Below are positions 13,053 through 28,100 of a stretch of 64,000 nucleotides of DNA, piece by piece. The DNA comes from Schistosoma haematobium (Eukaryota > Platyhelminthes > Trematoda > Strigeidida > Schistosomatidae): positions 29,467,116 to 29,531,115 of the forward strand of contig NC_067196.1 of the NCBI RefSeq assembly GCF_000699445.3. Direction: 5' to 3'. Numbering within the stretch: the stretch's first letter is position 1; every line of letters starts with the position of its first letter. The position numbers were made by a program, and so were the translations under genes. The notes under the pieces are model-generated. The model was not told the DNA's origin. It made no database searches and was given only the letters and a program-made list of their open reading frames with translations.

Positions 13053-13113
13053 ATGAGGAATCGTGGATTATTACGCTTTATTTTTATTTTCCTGTTCTAT
13101 ATCTTCATTTGCA
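13053..13113 (+). CDS. Notch: Notch exon 1: signal peptide
   Basis: The ATG opens MRNRGLLRF followed by IFIFLFYIFIC, a basic N-terminus and an 11-residue hydrophobic core as in a secretory signal. A good donor (A/gtaagc) follows at phase 1. Exon 2 begins with the two nucleotides that complete the codon (AAA, Lys). The phase match and the signal character are the only evidence; the distance to exon 2 is 9.5 kb, so another exon 1 remains possible. Confidence 0.6.
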
Positions 13114-16100
13114 GTAAGCATTATAAAAAAATGTTTTGTCTCAATTCACAATTCCCTAGTGTTTTTTTATATTAAGGAGTTGATTGTTTCTAATAAATTT
13201 CTGTTTATGGTCTCAACGTAATTACGAAATTATGTCAACTATTTAGGATACCTGCCATGATTTTAAGACGTGAATGGGTTTAATTTACATTCATATGCTT
13301 GTTGCAGAGCTTTTATTTAGATATTTTAGGTGAAATTATACACTTGGTTTTTACTGAATTGGAATTCATTTTATTCTTCACATAATTCATCTAACTGAAT
13401 CACGAATTACTCAAATGTTTGTCGCAAATCGGCTTTGGGACGGACATGACTGTAACAAAAATAATAAAAATATTGGATGTATATCACGCGGTTAAATATG
13501 TGTAGTGTTTGCAGTATGTGTTTGTTTAGCCTAGATCCAAAAATAACTCAGATGTCATATTTATTGCTCGGCTTTGGACAAAAGATATAATTCTGAGAAC
13601 TACCAGGTAGCTAGATAATAGTACATAGATTTTAACATTAATTCTTCTGATCCAAAGAAACCCTTCGATTATATCGCACATGATTATCTCTATCATTGTG
13701 TAAAGAAACATGTATTTAGAATAAGGGTATTTCAATACCAGTTTAATAGTTGAGAAGCCCATTAAAACTATAGATTTATTACCAAGTGTATTTTATATGC
13801 TTATCTTTCAATTACCGTGACTTTGAAAATATCTGAATAGCTGAAATCTGATGTAGTTAGCAGGGATGATGGCATGACGCGCGTTTCGTCTTATTTGGGA
13901 CTCGTCAGCTGGACGTACCCATATCCAAGTTAATGTTCACTCTGGGACTCGAACCCAGTACCGTTCTGTCGAAACGTCAGCGCGTTATCCACTTAGCCAC
14001 TGAGTCCAGATAGCCGTTAGCTCCTCCAATGGACTGAAGTTCAATTAATTATAAGCACAGATGATGGCGACTTAAGGCAATATCGAGGCAATCATCATAG
14101 GATGCATATATGTCAATAAGAGACTGATCAATTACAGTCCTAAAGATCAATGTTAAGATTCAAACAACCAGTACAAAAATGAACACTACACTTAAGTTGA
14201 AATCAAACTGTAAAGGAAATTGGCTTTAAATTTATTGAGGCTTTTAGTTGCATGTAATCAGATCATATCTCCGAAGTTTTCTGTTATACCCAAAAAACAA
14301 TGCTGAAATACATTTCCCTACAGATTATCTAATGAACATTTCTTATGAAATATAGAATTGATTCTGATGAAAATAAATAAATATTGGTGCTGATTTTATC
14401 TAAATGAATTTCAGCAGTAATTTAATTTACCGTTGAGTATACCAAATAGAAAGACTAAAACTACAATTTTAGATGAAAATTTCAATGCTAACAAGAACAT
14501 AACTTACTTCTAATTTTGTAGTAATTCTTTCTTCAGCCAAATAGTCTACGGGAATTAAACTATTGGGATGAAACGTATTAGATTATTAATTTCAAGTTAA
14601 ATCATCTTTTGTGGATGAGGAACTAACTGTAACTAATTATGTTTTCTATCAGATGTGTTACGAATGCCTGAACACTGATTACCACGACGTGCAATGCTAA
14701 CCGGTGTTCCGGATGGTTGGAAGAAAGTTAGGGGCGGCCAAACCAAGACGTGGCATCAGTGCTTGAAGTCACTAACTGCTAGTCTGAGCCATGTTGGTAG
14801 GTGCAGACTATTTTGTTAAGGTCCGTGTGACCATCTCAAACAATGGTTGAAGACTCTGGGTGATATGTCTCAGAATCGACCAGAATGGAGTTGGTGTATA
14901 CACTCTCTGTCTTCCCTTGAACTATGAGATTAAAACTGCTTTACATCTTTCTTTCTGCCAACTAATCCTTTGTTCTTGTACTATATCCTTATATGCAATC
15001 TTTCTTTTATATATTACCACCACTGAAGTGACTACTTCTATGAATCCGGTGTTCATCTTGTTGTGCTAATGAGGTATGGCAACTTGGACCGATGCATATA
15101 TGTGCCCGGTCCTACGTTGTAGCTGGCTGACTGACTAATCAGATGTGACACTATACATTAGGAGTTGGATATTCTATTTCTAATAAGCATTTGATAATTT
15201 GTATATTTCATGCGATTACTTAGAGATGCAAGTAAAATGCAATTCAAAAAATTGTAAATTGCGATGATAGAAATAATTCATTCTTTTCCGTATGACTAAT
15301 CGCAAAAGACATATTAAGATAGACGATAATGTGCTTCTTTATTGATGATTTCAATAATTGAGAATTACTCTTTATCATCTATTTAGTAGACTGGAATATT
15401 ATTCTTACTAAGTCATTTCAGGTGGATTCCGACAGCCTTTCTAATTTACAAGTGAAAATACCTATAAACTGAATAGGATAATTATTGAACATCATGGTAA
15501 GCAAATAAACATTTTGTTTTACAGAATCTAAATCTACACAATCCGGTTAATGAAAATGTTGCAAAGTTATTATTATCTACTTCCAGAATTGCAAAACTTT
15601 TCCATACTTCATATCCCACTGACGAGTAGTTAGTTAGAACACTGGTAGCTTAGTGGTGCATGCTTTTATTTTCTGTCTCACAATATTTCTTAAGGAATAG
15701 TAGACAAGTGTGTATTTGATCAATGAACTGAACAGATTTTTGTTTAGCTCGTTGTTGCCGATCTGTGTCATAAATTAATTATCTGAATGCTATCAAGCTT
15801 TCGAAATCATAACTAACTCGAAGCTGGTTGCGTAGATCTTCATATTTGCGAATTCACGAATTCTTGTTGTTTAAAATAAACTCCAAATTTAATATTTATT
15901 ACTTAGATAAATGTAAGAATTCTAGTCGCAAATGAGGATGTTGATAGAAACTATATCACAATATGGTGTTCAACTGTTTACTGTAAAATTAAGAAAATTA
16001 TTTAGTAACCCAAATCAGTAATCTTCTGATATAAACCAAAAATTTTACCACCACAGGTTATTAAATATGATCTAATGTCTTCTAATTTTTCATTACGGGA

Positions 16101-19100
16101 TACTTTATCAGTACGTTGAAATTGTATTGGAAACAAGTCACCACAACGACTACTATATAGGGTTTGTTGAGACTATAGAACTTTATGATTTTACTTGAAT
16201 CATCGTTGAAAACCTGGAAGCACTGGATGGCCGTTTCGTCATCGTATGAGGCTCATAAGTGGTGTATATCCACAACCTCACATCCAGGATTTAGACTCAG
16301 TGGCTTCGGTCCTTTACACGAACGCATAACCTCCAGATCACCGAGCCAACATTCAACGGTTGAGACTAAATGATACGATTGATCGGTTGTTAGCTTCATT
16401 TTCACTAATGGTTGGATGACTAAACTAATCTAATTATTTTTAAAATTTACTACTTAGTAATTAGTGATCGTACAATTTTATAATTATAATAAATAACAAT
16501 ACTATATCACGGTAGAGAGAATTTTGAAACGGTCACAATTACATATCAGATACACGATCACTCTTCCCGCCTTGGGAATATTTTTGTTCTTTCAACAAAA
16601 CCATAGATCCAAGCAATTACTAGACGCTGTTCGTATAGCACATATGTTCTGTCAGTATTTTAACATGTTTATACCATTTAAGATTGTCGAATTAAATGTA
16701 ATCTTTTATCATCATAATGAGGGTTTATGGAGATTGTTGTAATTTTAATAGTTAAATTCATGTTAGTGTTCCAATTAAAAATCTGGAATTTCTGAATCTT
16801 TTCAAGTGATAAACGATTATCTAAGAGGCTACAGTTTCAAATAACTAATCTAAGCTCATTTGATATTGATTGTTCACAAAATTTCTGAAATCACTATTCG
16901 TTCTTAAATGATTTATCTCAGTCCATTTATATCACTATCGTTTATACTTTTAACGAAATACCTAGTATTATTACGAACACTACGATATCTTGGAATACGA
17001 GTAAATCCACCTCGAAATCTTCAAGATCCAAATAGTAACGGACAGCTAATCATTTTAAATAATCCTGTACTGTCTAAAGTATAAAATAATAAGTCTACAT
17101 GTCAGCAGGAACTCGTAATACCAATATTATTTTGACTGTTGACATAGTAATAAACTCCAGTAATACACATTATTTTACTGATATATTTAGACAGATAGAT
17201 TACCTTAAAAAATCATTTATTACTAATAAAGAATAATGTGTATGCAGTAAAATGACCAACGTTTAGCTACACTGTTGTCGCATGTACAATAACTAATAAA
17301 GAAGTAAGCTTAATGGAAGGATAATGTTTACTGGAATATATTGAAGTATATCAAAATACATTAAATTTTAATCATTAAGTAGTAGGTGGAAATTTTCAAA
17401 ACTCAATTACATTGAATTTTAATTTCTAAATATTAGTATTTCCAAGGCTCATTATTTTAGAATAGAGCACTGTTACTAATAAATATCTATTCATTGTTAA
17501 AAATGTAAATAATGTACATAATTATAAAGTATATAGTTCATCAATTGAAGTGTGACTCAGAACAGTTGAAATTGTCAAAGCCTTATCGCTAAATTAATAT
17601 TAATTAACCGGTTTGTTTTCTAACAATGAAAGGTTGCATTCTGAATGTGAAATGGCTTTTTATGTTTGGTTGTACGTTTTTTCTATCTACGCTTTGACAG
17701 CGACATCTGCATTACATCATTAGATTCTGGTCATTAAATGATGTAGTAGATGTGTCAAAATTTTTAAAACTTCGTTTAGACATTTAACTCCAAAGATGTT
17801 ATTAGTGAAAAAAGGGATCACTATTTCAGCCCACTCACCTTACTGAATATGTCAATCATTCCGTCACAAACAAAATAAGAATTCGAGAAAATATCTATTC
17901 GATCAAACTGTCGTACTTTATATTACCATGTAGTGTAGTAGTCAAGTAAATTTAAGACAAAAAATGACGTTAGAATATAAACTGTAGGATGAATATGGTT
18001 CAAAGGGAACGAATGAGATTCGAGAATAAAAATTATGAATTATTGAAAAAATTCAAGATGTAGGGGAAAATAAATGGTACATACATCTACATCGGTGTCA
18101 CCAACTACGGGTCATGTATTTTCAAATATATTGATCATTGGGTAGAAAGTTAATAATAGATATATCTTTTGTGATATCCCAATTAGCAGGAAGTTGTATT
18201 TCTGACGTTTTATGCCTCAATGTAAGCCACTTCTTTAGAGTAAATGCGTCTATTTATCAATAAAACGCATATTTATTATTATGGATCATGTAATTCAGTG
18301 TATCGAACCAAAGGTTGCAATTAACCCGGACTTCTAACGATAATGTCTACATTTTCCTGAATGAGTTGAACTGACAGTTAGTGACTTCGTTTAATAATGC
18401 AACATTTCGATCTACCTTCGTTTAATCATCTTTGTATATATATTTACTGTAACAACAAGCGTATCATGTTGGGGTAATCGATGACTGGGTATGTGTAACA
18501 TATGCCTCAACCACCACAGTTGGTCAAATTCACATCCTCGAGCAATTTCATCGTAACCCATTTGATGAGTAATAGTCTTAAGGCGACTAAAATTAAAAGT
18601 CTAGCATCAAGTGGATGTTTTCAGTCATACAGTACAATATGAAGTGAACTGCTCTGCACCATACCCCTCATTTGATAGGTATTTGGATATCTTATCTGCT
18701 CCATCGGTGATCTGAACTAAAATAGGCCACCCAAGCATTTTGTAACTGTAATATCTAATCGAATTCATATCTCATTTCAAGTAACTAAACATGTTTCGAG
18801 AAAAAAACTAAAAATTTATTTATGTAAATACTTAATCATTGACTTCCAGAATACAAACTCTGTTATTTACCACCTAGGTTAAAGAAATCTAGGAAGAAAA
18901 ATATCATATATATATACATATACATTACACTTTCTTGATTATAATGTCGATAAATTTCTTTTGTTAATAATTTTCAAAGTGAATGATAAATAACCTCTTG
19001 TAAACTTTTTTGAAAGTAGTGAGGACAAGTTTCTACTTTATTTTTGTACATATGAAAAAGTAATGATGACTATTACCTTAGCATTCTTTACTTGCCTTGA

Positions 19101-22100
19101 AAGACAACCATAATTAAATAAGACAAGTCAGTACCAGTTAGTTATTTCAGCAAAAAGGACATATGTTGTTTGTTTTAGTAACGATATGTGTATGTACACT
19201 AAGTAAATAATTTCCGTTACTACGATAATGATGAATGATTATAAGTCCAAACTTGTTTAAATTTTGATTTACGACCTCATATTTCATTTTTTCATGTAGA
19301 TACACATTAAAAGTCACATCAGTTTCATACATTTGATTTCCAACAAAACATGTAGCCATCTCCAATGCCCAGTTTAAACGAATTATTAATGAAGTTAGTT
19401 TCTATAAGAAAATCAAAAATTCACAGATGCTAAATGTACCATACTGGTTAATTTTGTCAACAATTAAATTAGATTTTGAATGATATAGTCTTTTAACAAC
19501 ATTTATTGTGTTGATTAGATTAGACTAAGAAACAGTTTTAACAAAGTAATGTGGCAAAACTTTGAAGTCAATGTAAAGCTATCTCAAGTTATTATTTTAT
19601 GTATTTGTATTGGAAAATGTAAGCTAACTGGGATTTTAAGCAGAGATAGATGGCGGTTAGCAATGGAATTAAGGATGTGCTTTTTGTTCTGGATGTACAT
19701 GCATTCTAGTGTCCATGTTTACTCCGGGAATCATACCCATCATTGTTATCCTCAAAAGCCATCATGTTATATACTTAGCTACTGACTTAAGGTAATACCG
19801 AGTCAATCCCTACAGGATGCATATATGCTAATAAGATACGGATCAATTGCAGTGCTAAAAATTAGTGGGAAGATTTTAAAAAATCAATACAACAATGAAT
19901 TAACATGTATTTTATTCAAAAATAAGGAATCCTATCAAAAATGGTTCCAAGTGAACAGTTAGTTAGCTATATGATACACAGATGTTTTTTTCTTGGTGAA
20001 TTAGAATGAACGTAACTCAAAAATAAAAAGAGTGCCAAGTTATGAAAAATATCTACAGTTAATGAGATAATGAGATCACTCTGTGAAATCGATAGTTTTT
20101 TGAAGTTATATTCTTTATTGGCAAACTAGTCTTAATTTTCAAGGCAAATCCAATCGTTAGGTGACATAACTAATCTAAATGATTCGTTTAATTAATGATA
20201 GTAACGCTAGTGCCACTTCTAGAGTACATTTAAACCTCATGATATATGCCAATTAGAAACTTTGAACTGCCAACTCCATAAGACATTTTCGTGCTTAGTC
20301 CATGGATTTTGTGTTGGTAAAATTCATTCAGTACTGTGATTTGCAATAGATGTAATTAAAACCATCAATAAACCATACCTCTTCAAAAATTACTCATTTA
20401 GTTCTGAGGTTTATGGAAATAAGCTGAAGTTGATCTTTGTCGAAAATTGATATCACTTGGAGAAACATTGAAAACTAGGGAGTATCAGATAACCGTTTCG
20501 TCTCTTAATATGAGATTCCTCATAAGTGGGCATTTAGAAGTCCGTCTGAGATTAAACCTAGAACCTTTAGGTTTCGTTAACTGTTGATCACTAAATTGAA
20601 AACTATTGCTGCACATTTTTAACTTAAACAAATGCAAGATACAGCTCAGTATCATTCAATACCATTAGTAAGCAGTCTTCTCATTTCCAACATGGTCGGA
20701 TTATAACATTCACTGTATCATACAAGAATCTTGGTAATTCTTGCTGAAAGCAATCACTAATTGGCACACTACCAATGTTTAATTTCGAGGTTGTTTTTAT
20801 CCTTTTCATATCATATTCTTTTGTATGCTTAGCGCCTAAATTTCTTTTTATCATCCTTGATACACAATTTAGTTAAGTAATTTGATATCGTTTTATGATC
20901 TCCATCATATTAAAAGACTCATATTTGAACGAAGTATATTCTTTTCGATAAATTTTTCTCAGGTCCTACAATTATATATCCAAATTAATTATTCGAAAAA
21001 TGACCAGGCTAAGGGCAAAGTACATCGTTTAAAGCATGTGAATTTAGGATTGTCAAACAAAACAGAATAAAATTAATGTTTATATATTAAAGATTCCCAT
21101 TGTACAAATTAGAACAACACACATAAGCAAACAATTGTTTTCAATTAGATCGTCATCAGGCTTTACTCTAATATACATCAATATTTATACGGAGATGTTC
21201 AACCAATCAAGGCAATTCGGGTAATAATCACAATGAAATAGGATAAGTCACCTCACATAATAGGTAAAAATACAAGTTGATAGTAGTAAGACAGATGTAC
21301 TGATAGTAGTAGGAATAATAATAAATACGATAACAAGTCTTATCAATAGTTAAACATTTGAAATAGAAGGTCAAACGTAGGTAAATAGATTTAGAGTAGT
21401 CATCGCATAAAATTAGAATCATTACGTAATAAGAAGTGTATAAATGATTAGATAGTGAAGTATACAAACGGAAAGAGGCGGAAAATTACAAACAAACAAT
21501 GAATGTGAAAATAAGGTTAATGATAACAAAAATAAAACAAATAATAACAATAAAAAGGTCATTTGTTAAGTTATAACTGGCCATGAAAGGGATAGGGGGG
21601 CTACGAATTTCTTCTGTACACAGAACTTGGGGTTATATGTACGGATTCCTATGGCTTTGACTATATGTAGGAGGCAAGAACGAACTCCGTTGGGAAATGA
21701 TGGAGCTATACGATAGATCACTCGAAATGCTTCCGATTTATCGACAGTATGACCGCTATCAATAAGATGTGTTAAGATAGAACTGCATATTGTTTTTTAT
21801 GGCCCCTTATAAACCAAGCTGGCAGATGTTCACTCATTCGTTGGTTAAGTTGCCTGGTAGTACGCCCGATATAGCTATCTCCACGGGAGCAACTGAATAT
21901 GTAAATGTACATTAAGGAGGCCAAATCAGGAAACTTATCCTTCGTTTGAGTAGACCACTGGTCGACTAGAGAAGGTCAACGCAAGACTGGCTGCGTAGAA
22001 TGTCCTGCTAATTACTCTCGTTAACCTATCTTTCAGAGTATCACTAGCCACATCAACAGGGATTGCACAAGTAGTAATAAGTGTACTTTTTTGTGCAGTT

Positions 22101-25100
22101 TCTTTTAAATATGCTGTCTAATTATGACAATGAACAGTTTTTTTGTTAGTCAGTTATTACCATAAAAACAAAAATTAGTAAACTGAGCTTCAGCTATTTC
22201 GATCTCATTAATATATTTGATAGTCGTATAGGTAGTTACGTTCGATTTTAATTAGTTTCTCAAGTATTTGCAAAGACCCACTGATGAATGACATTCTATT
22301 TTATTAGATTAGATAAAACTGTAAGATTTTGATCGCTCTATTAAAACGAACTACCTTGGATTGATCATGATCGCAGTAAAAGTGAGGGTATTAGTCTATA
22401 TGTAAGAGAATTTCTACAATATTTGTCATTCTGAGTCTTGAAACCTGGTTTGCAATGGTTCTTCGATAGATAACGTCAAGTAGACAAAATGTCCATTTGT
22501 TCTCTGTATATGAAATACGTATTTACTCAAAGTTATGCAAAGTTTTATTTAATAATATCTACATTTATGAAACCTATCTTTTTTCATAAAAATACTCATA
22601 AATAACTTGTAGAATCTACATGCAACAGTTTTGATGTATGTTCAACTAACCCATGCCATTCAAATGGATATTGCATTTCTTATGAAAATGGAGGATTTCA
22701 TTGTCGATGTTCACAAGGTTGGACGGGTGATGATTGTTCTGTAGATGTTGATGAATGCCATTTAAGTTCGACAAATCCATGTGAACATAATGGTGTTTGC
22801 ATTAATTCAGTAAGTTAATTTATTAAAATTTCATAAATAATCCATATCTTAATGGATTATTGGTCTTATAACTCATTATTTATAAGTTAATTTCGTCGCA
22901 TTTGCTTAGAGTGTTTCTTGATGCAATATCAATGTCGGAGTTTTACATGTAGAATTATTTTAAAAAGATTGGTTGTTGTCTCTTTACAATAATTTATTTA
23001 TCATTTAAAGAAATCCGTACTTTACTAGCGATTACAACAAGTTACATGATCATCTCACTAGCTAACAATAGTAGATGTTCGAATATAAGAAGGTTACTTC
23101 ATAAACTTAATATATCAAATAGATCTAAACAATCCTTGATACCAACAGTAGCAATAGGATTCAGCCTGAAAATATAACAACTTTCGGACTTTGAGCAATT
23201 TACATGTGATTCATATAAGTATAGTCAAACTATCGTTATAACGATTACCAAATAAATAAATTCCACTGATCATTTCCAAACTTTTGTTGTACTGCCAAGA
23301 TATCTTAAACCAAGATTAAATCAAAGTTCAAAGCTCCGTTTTCAAATGATTCTTTAGTTTATTTTGGTTGTCAGGCGATTGGAAGTAGTCACCTGCAAAC
23401 AGTTGAATAGGGTTTTGTGTTAGTTACTGCACGATGTTGAGTCACTTAGACTAGTGGGTCACATTGCGACTTGATTGATAGAAGTTGATGGGCCCCCAAA
23501 AAACTAGACAAATATAACATTGGTGATCTCATTTCAATTTAATAATGCAAGCCATTTTTTGGTCTACACAAAAATTTTTGTCGGTGTAAATCGTTAGTTG
23601 ACTGAGTTAAACTCAGCTATCGATACGGCTTTTTTTTGTTGTTACATAGAAATATAAGTTGGATAACCCTAGAGGATTTATAGGGCATATTAGAAGGTAA
23701 ATGATAAGTAGTCATGAACGAAATTTCTGTATCATTCTAAACTGTCATATTTTATTAGTTGTGCAGCTACCTGTCTTTACAAAACAAATTAAAAACTCAT
23801 GAAAAAGATTTTGTGTCATCAAACAATCGAGCGTTTAATTAAATTAAGTATTTCTTTTGTTACTGGTAGATTTCCTATAAAATATTTCAACAGGCCATCG
23901 TATAAAATGGACTGTAAAACAAGGAAAGAAGTTTTCATATTTATTTATTTCGCTTAGAAAACACGTCATTATAGTTATTTCTGTCGTATCTGTTCAATTC
24001 TATCTAACCGACTAGTCATAATCTTTCCTAATTATTGTATTGGGTACACTACTTGACATTTTGTTTATTCAGAAAAATACAATCATGTATCATACATACG
24101 AAACAAAGAATGACATTATATGAAGTTCAAACAAATTAATCATATTTTGCCACGGGAAAAAACATCAAAATCCGGTAAAATTTTATTTTTTACAAACTTA
24201 TTCTAATCTTTCAAAAACGTTATTACAATAAAGGCACATTTGTGTGTAACTGTTATACTGACGAATATAAAACCGTTTTCATTAAGTTCGATTGGTGTTA
24301 AAGCGGTAATTATGGCTTAAAGTAAATTTCTACCATGATAACACTGATGTTAATAGTGCTCAGATGGTGATTGCTATGAAAATACTTTTAGAGACCATTC
24401 AGTTCGCTGATAATTTACACTACTGATTGATTTTAGGTAGAAAAAGCATTTAAACTACCTTTTATTGTAAACGATTTCCCGAAACCCTTGGTTCTAATAA
24501 TTAGCCGGTTACTTACTAGTAATTAACTTCAATAAATATTACCTGAAAGCTACTGTGTAGTGATGACCACTCGATTTCAACTAAGTAGGATGTGAGATGA
24601 TTATTACCAATGATAGCAGTCAATGACGATAATATTGTGAACCGAATAAAGTTGAAAATATGGACCATTAGATGACAACCTTAATGGTATAAAGACAAAT
24701 CTTTTGGTTTTAGGCCTGAATAAGCAGTGATTTTTGTCCCTGAAGGGATTGTAGTTGCATACTGTTGAAGAATCCCATAGTAGAACAAAAAGCTATCCAA
24801 TGTCAATAGGTTCTCAATGGTTATCTGGTTAGAATAATGTAAATTTTATTCAGATGATTATTTATTCATTGGTTATTCTGTTCCAGTTGGCTTAGACTCT
24901 TATAAAACAAAATTAAATTGGAATTTATAGACATGACGCTTAAAAATATGAATCATATTTTGGGTGATGTGTATTATGTTAATTTATCTGAATGTTGATT
25001 TAAGCAACTCAGTTAATTCTCTTAAAATCAAGCTGACCATTAGTGTAGTTTAAGTTTGTTGTGTCGTCACATGATACACGTGACTACCACTACCAACAAT

Positions 25101-28100
25101 AATTAGATTTATAGTCAATTTTTAATTGCCTCTTCTTCACTCAATCTTCCTTCGTAGTTACACCTTTTCTAAGTTGATTAAATCTAAGATTTTGAGGAAA
25201 TTTCTAAAATGAAAAATGAACAGTATGAATGTTATCTGTAAATACTCTAGTTTTAATCTGAAGGATCCTTTCAATAAAAGTATTCTTGCAAGCTAATTCA
25301 GTTTAAGTTTATTAACTTCTCTACATTTCGACACATTTTTTCCGAAGTTAATTATGTATACCTATTGTGATTAGATTAACTGTCATTTACTAAGTAAGAG
25401 CCTAGAGATTAAAGTTTTCTAAACTCAATTAATCCAGGAAACAACATATCCATGGAGGAGGTTTTTGGAGATTGTTGAATTTTATAGTTTACATCACGAA
25501 CTGATCTTAGACAACCAGTGAAAACTAGGGAGCACTAAACGGGTATTTCATCCTAGTATGAGAAAGAACAGTAACGTATATCCATGACTCCCCTAGAAAT
25601 GAAACCAAGGTCTTTAAGGTCTCATGACGAACATTTAAACTTTGGATGGTTTTGGAATATCACGAATCGATTGGACTTGGAAGTGTAAGCCATTGCATGA
25701 TAACTCATTAGTTCGAAGGTCAAGTGTTCACTGATAGGCCTGAAAGTCTTGAGTCTGATCTCAGCTGTTCAGTGATTCCTAGTTTCCAATGTTTGTCTAA
25801 GATAAGTTTATGACAAAAACTAAAAAACACCGTACCAATTGTTGTCAGCAGGTATTTATATTCTTTATGTAAATCGTCCAGAATATAACGTTTGTTATTC
25901 AGATATTGGATTAGTTTATTAGCCAGTAACGATTAGATTTCTGATTCCCCAATTACTTAATTGAGCGAAATCTGTTGGACGATTCGAGGCTTTAAAAAAT
26001 GACTATCCAATCAGTATTCTCTAATGATATCAGTAGGTGAAGAGAAATTTATATATAGATTTAAACCGCTAATTGATTGACCAGCTAGTAAATAATTGCT
26101 ATTCTTCAAAAATACTTACCCATAATCTTATAGATGACATGATCCAGAGACCTTAGATCTCATAAAGAGAACTTGATGCCTTTAAATCACTGAGTTATAA
26201 AAATGTCAGTAGTCTACATATTCATGTTCAATCATTTTGTGATACATTGCGATCCTCATTCCATATATCACTAGTATAAAACTAACATCTAATCATTAGA
26301 CTAATACGTAAATGCATGTGCATTCGTTTTTTTTTACAAGTTCAAATGTAATTAATCATTTTTGCTTACAAATATAAGTAAAATACCTTGTCTATAAACC
26401 AAACATGTGAACTAGATTTCACCTAAACAATACTTTTTTCATTATACTGTTTTTAAATAACAATTTCGACATTTTCGAAATATATGCTAGTATCATCTAC
26501 AGTTACTCATAAAATAGATCATATACCATGAATTCGTTTATTCGGTTTTTAAACTTAGTTATACATCCAAATGTAAATGTCATAGTCAAATAAGATTGTT
26601 GGTACATTTAAAAAAATTAAATACGTAATTATTACTGTTTATACATCCGCTCCCTACATTCATTAGATTTGAAGTAACTCTGTCTTATTATGATGTCCAA
26701 ATCAATAATCGACGAATTATCAATTGTTTGACCTTTAAACTAATCCACAAATATACTCGTAAGATAAGTAAACTTTAGTTTCGAGATTGACTGATTGACT
26801 GTTCGTCTGAGCCATATTGATGAGTACAGACTACCTGGTTGATGTCGGTGCGATAACGTCCATTGGTGGTTAGGGATGTCGTAAAACATGACTTGGTTTC
26901 ATATAGTCCTTGTTTTACTCTAAATCTTGAGTTATAATGTTCTTTTATAAACATCTTTCCATTCTGACTTTTTGAATTACTCTTTTGATATTTATTTCTT
27001 GTGATTATTATCGCTACTACATCATTTTTTATTCTTTTATTAGTCCTCTTGTTAATTTTATATTGTTGTTCTACTATGTTATAATAATTTGGGTTAACAC
27101 ACATTTGTGTCAGGCCCTAAGTTGATTATGATTGACCAACTGATGTAAGTCTCACTTTCAATTATTTAGCATTAGAACAGGTAAAAGTCTCTAAGTTATC
27201 TCTAGTTTTCCATGGCTTTCCAGTTTATATCACTCAGTGATGAATACAAACTACAGCCTAATTAATTACTGATGTGAAACAAATTAATTCAAATGTTTTT
27301 ATACTGGAATTAAGTCCATTAACAAGTATAACTCAAGTTCTTAGGGAACTTAAAACCAAAACTGTCTTAACGCTGACTCAATATATGTCATTAAGCTAAC
27401 TATCCGTCTTGATTATTAGGTAGCATGATTGTTCAGATTTTCTTACGAACAGAGTCTTAAATAGGGTTCATCAAACTAAGAATTAACAAAATAACCGAAA
27501 TTGAGTAATTTCAGATATTATCTTAATCTTATGGATATTAATTATTTACAAGTGGACAATAAGATAACTGTTTTGTTTTATTGTTAAGTTTACTTTAAGC
27601 TGTGTTAGGTGGTTGGAAGCGAATAACTGAAGTTTCTTTGAATCTATGTCTCATGATAATCGGTACTAAAGGGTCTGAACTTCACAACTAGTTAACATCA
27701 TGCTCAATGCAGAAATAGAAATGTCCCAAGATCCGTGCCTCATGAGTGAGGTGGTGATGAATCTTGGACTAGAGCAAAACAGTTACTCAGTACTCCTTGG
27801 ATTCGAATGATTTACTCTAGTTGATTTCTATCCTTGATGAAAGGTTGACTACTATACTATATTTTTTATTTTTAATCCTTACAGCCTGGAGGTTATCAGT
27901 GTTTATGTCCACCTGGATATCATGGATCAAGATGTGAGGATGAAATTTTAGAATGCGCATTAAATCCCTGTAAACATGATGGAACATGCATAGATTTAAT
28001 TAATGGTTTTCAATGTGTCTGTCCACTTGGTAAGCATACTATTATTAGTATCACCATTAATATTATCACTATTATTGGGACGTAGTACTCATTTTAAATT

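Larger units (their letters stand above)
13114..22612 (+). other. Notch intron 1 (9.5 kb)
   Basis: It contains an Sm-alpha-type SINE (13861-14175), RTE 3' ends (14640-15140, 18420-18690), family-B copies (16195-16380, 20455-20600), a second Sm-alpha copy (19640-19890), a Penelope-like element (21105-22110) and a solo terminal-repeat fragment near 16720-16770. The remainder is AT-rich sequence with no recognised feature. Confidence 0.6.
22810..27884 (+). other. Notch intron 2 (5.1 kb)
   Basis: It holds a family-B variant copy (25435-25650), an RTE 3' end (26785-27130) and two blocks (23370-23500 and 27600-27800) that share a diffuse similarity with each other and may be one old repeat family. 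The rest is AT-rich and unremarkable. Confidence 0.6.

Noticed and set aside
13936..14010. A functional tRNA gene on the minus strand
   Set aside because: Promoter boxes fit, but it is part of the Sm-alpha SINE and is directly followed by its hammerhead.
21228..21467. Minus-strand frame of 79 codons
   Set aside because: Tyr- and Ile-rich translation of AT-rich DNA between the Penelope endonuclease and its end; no domain.
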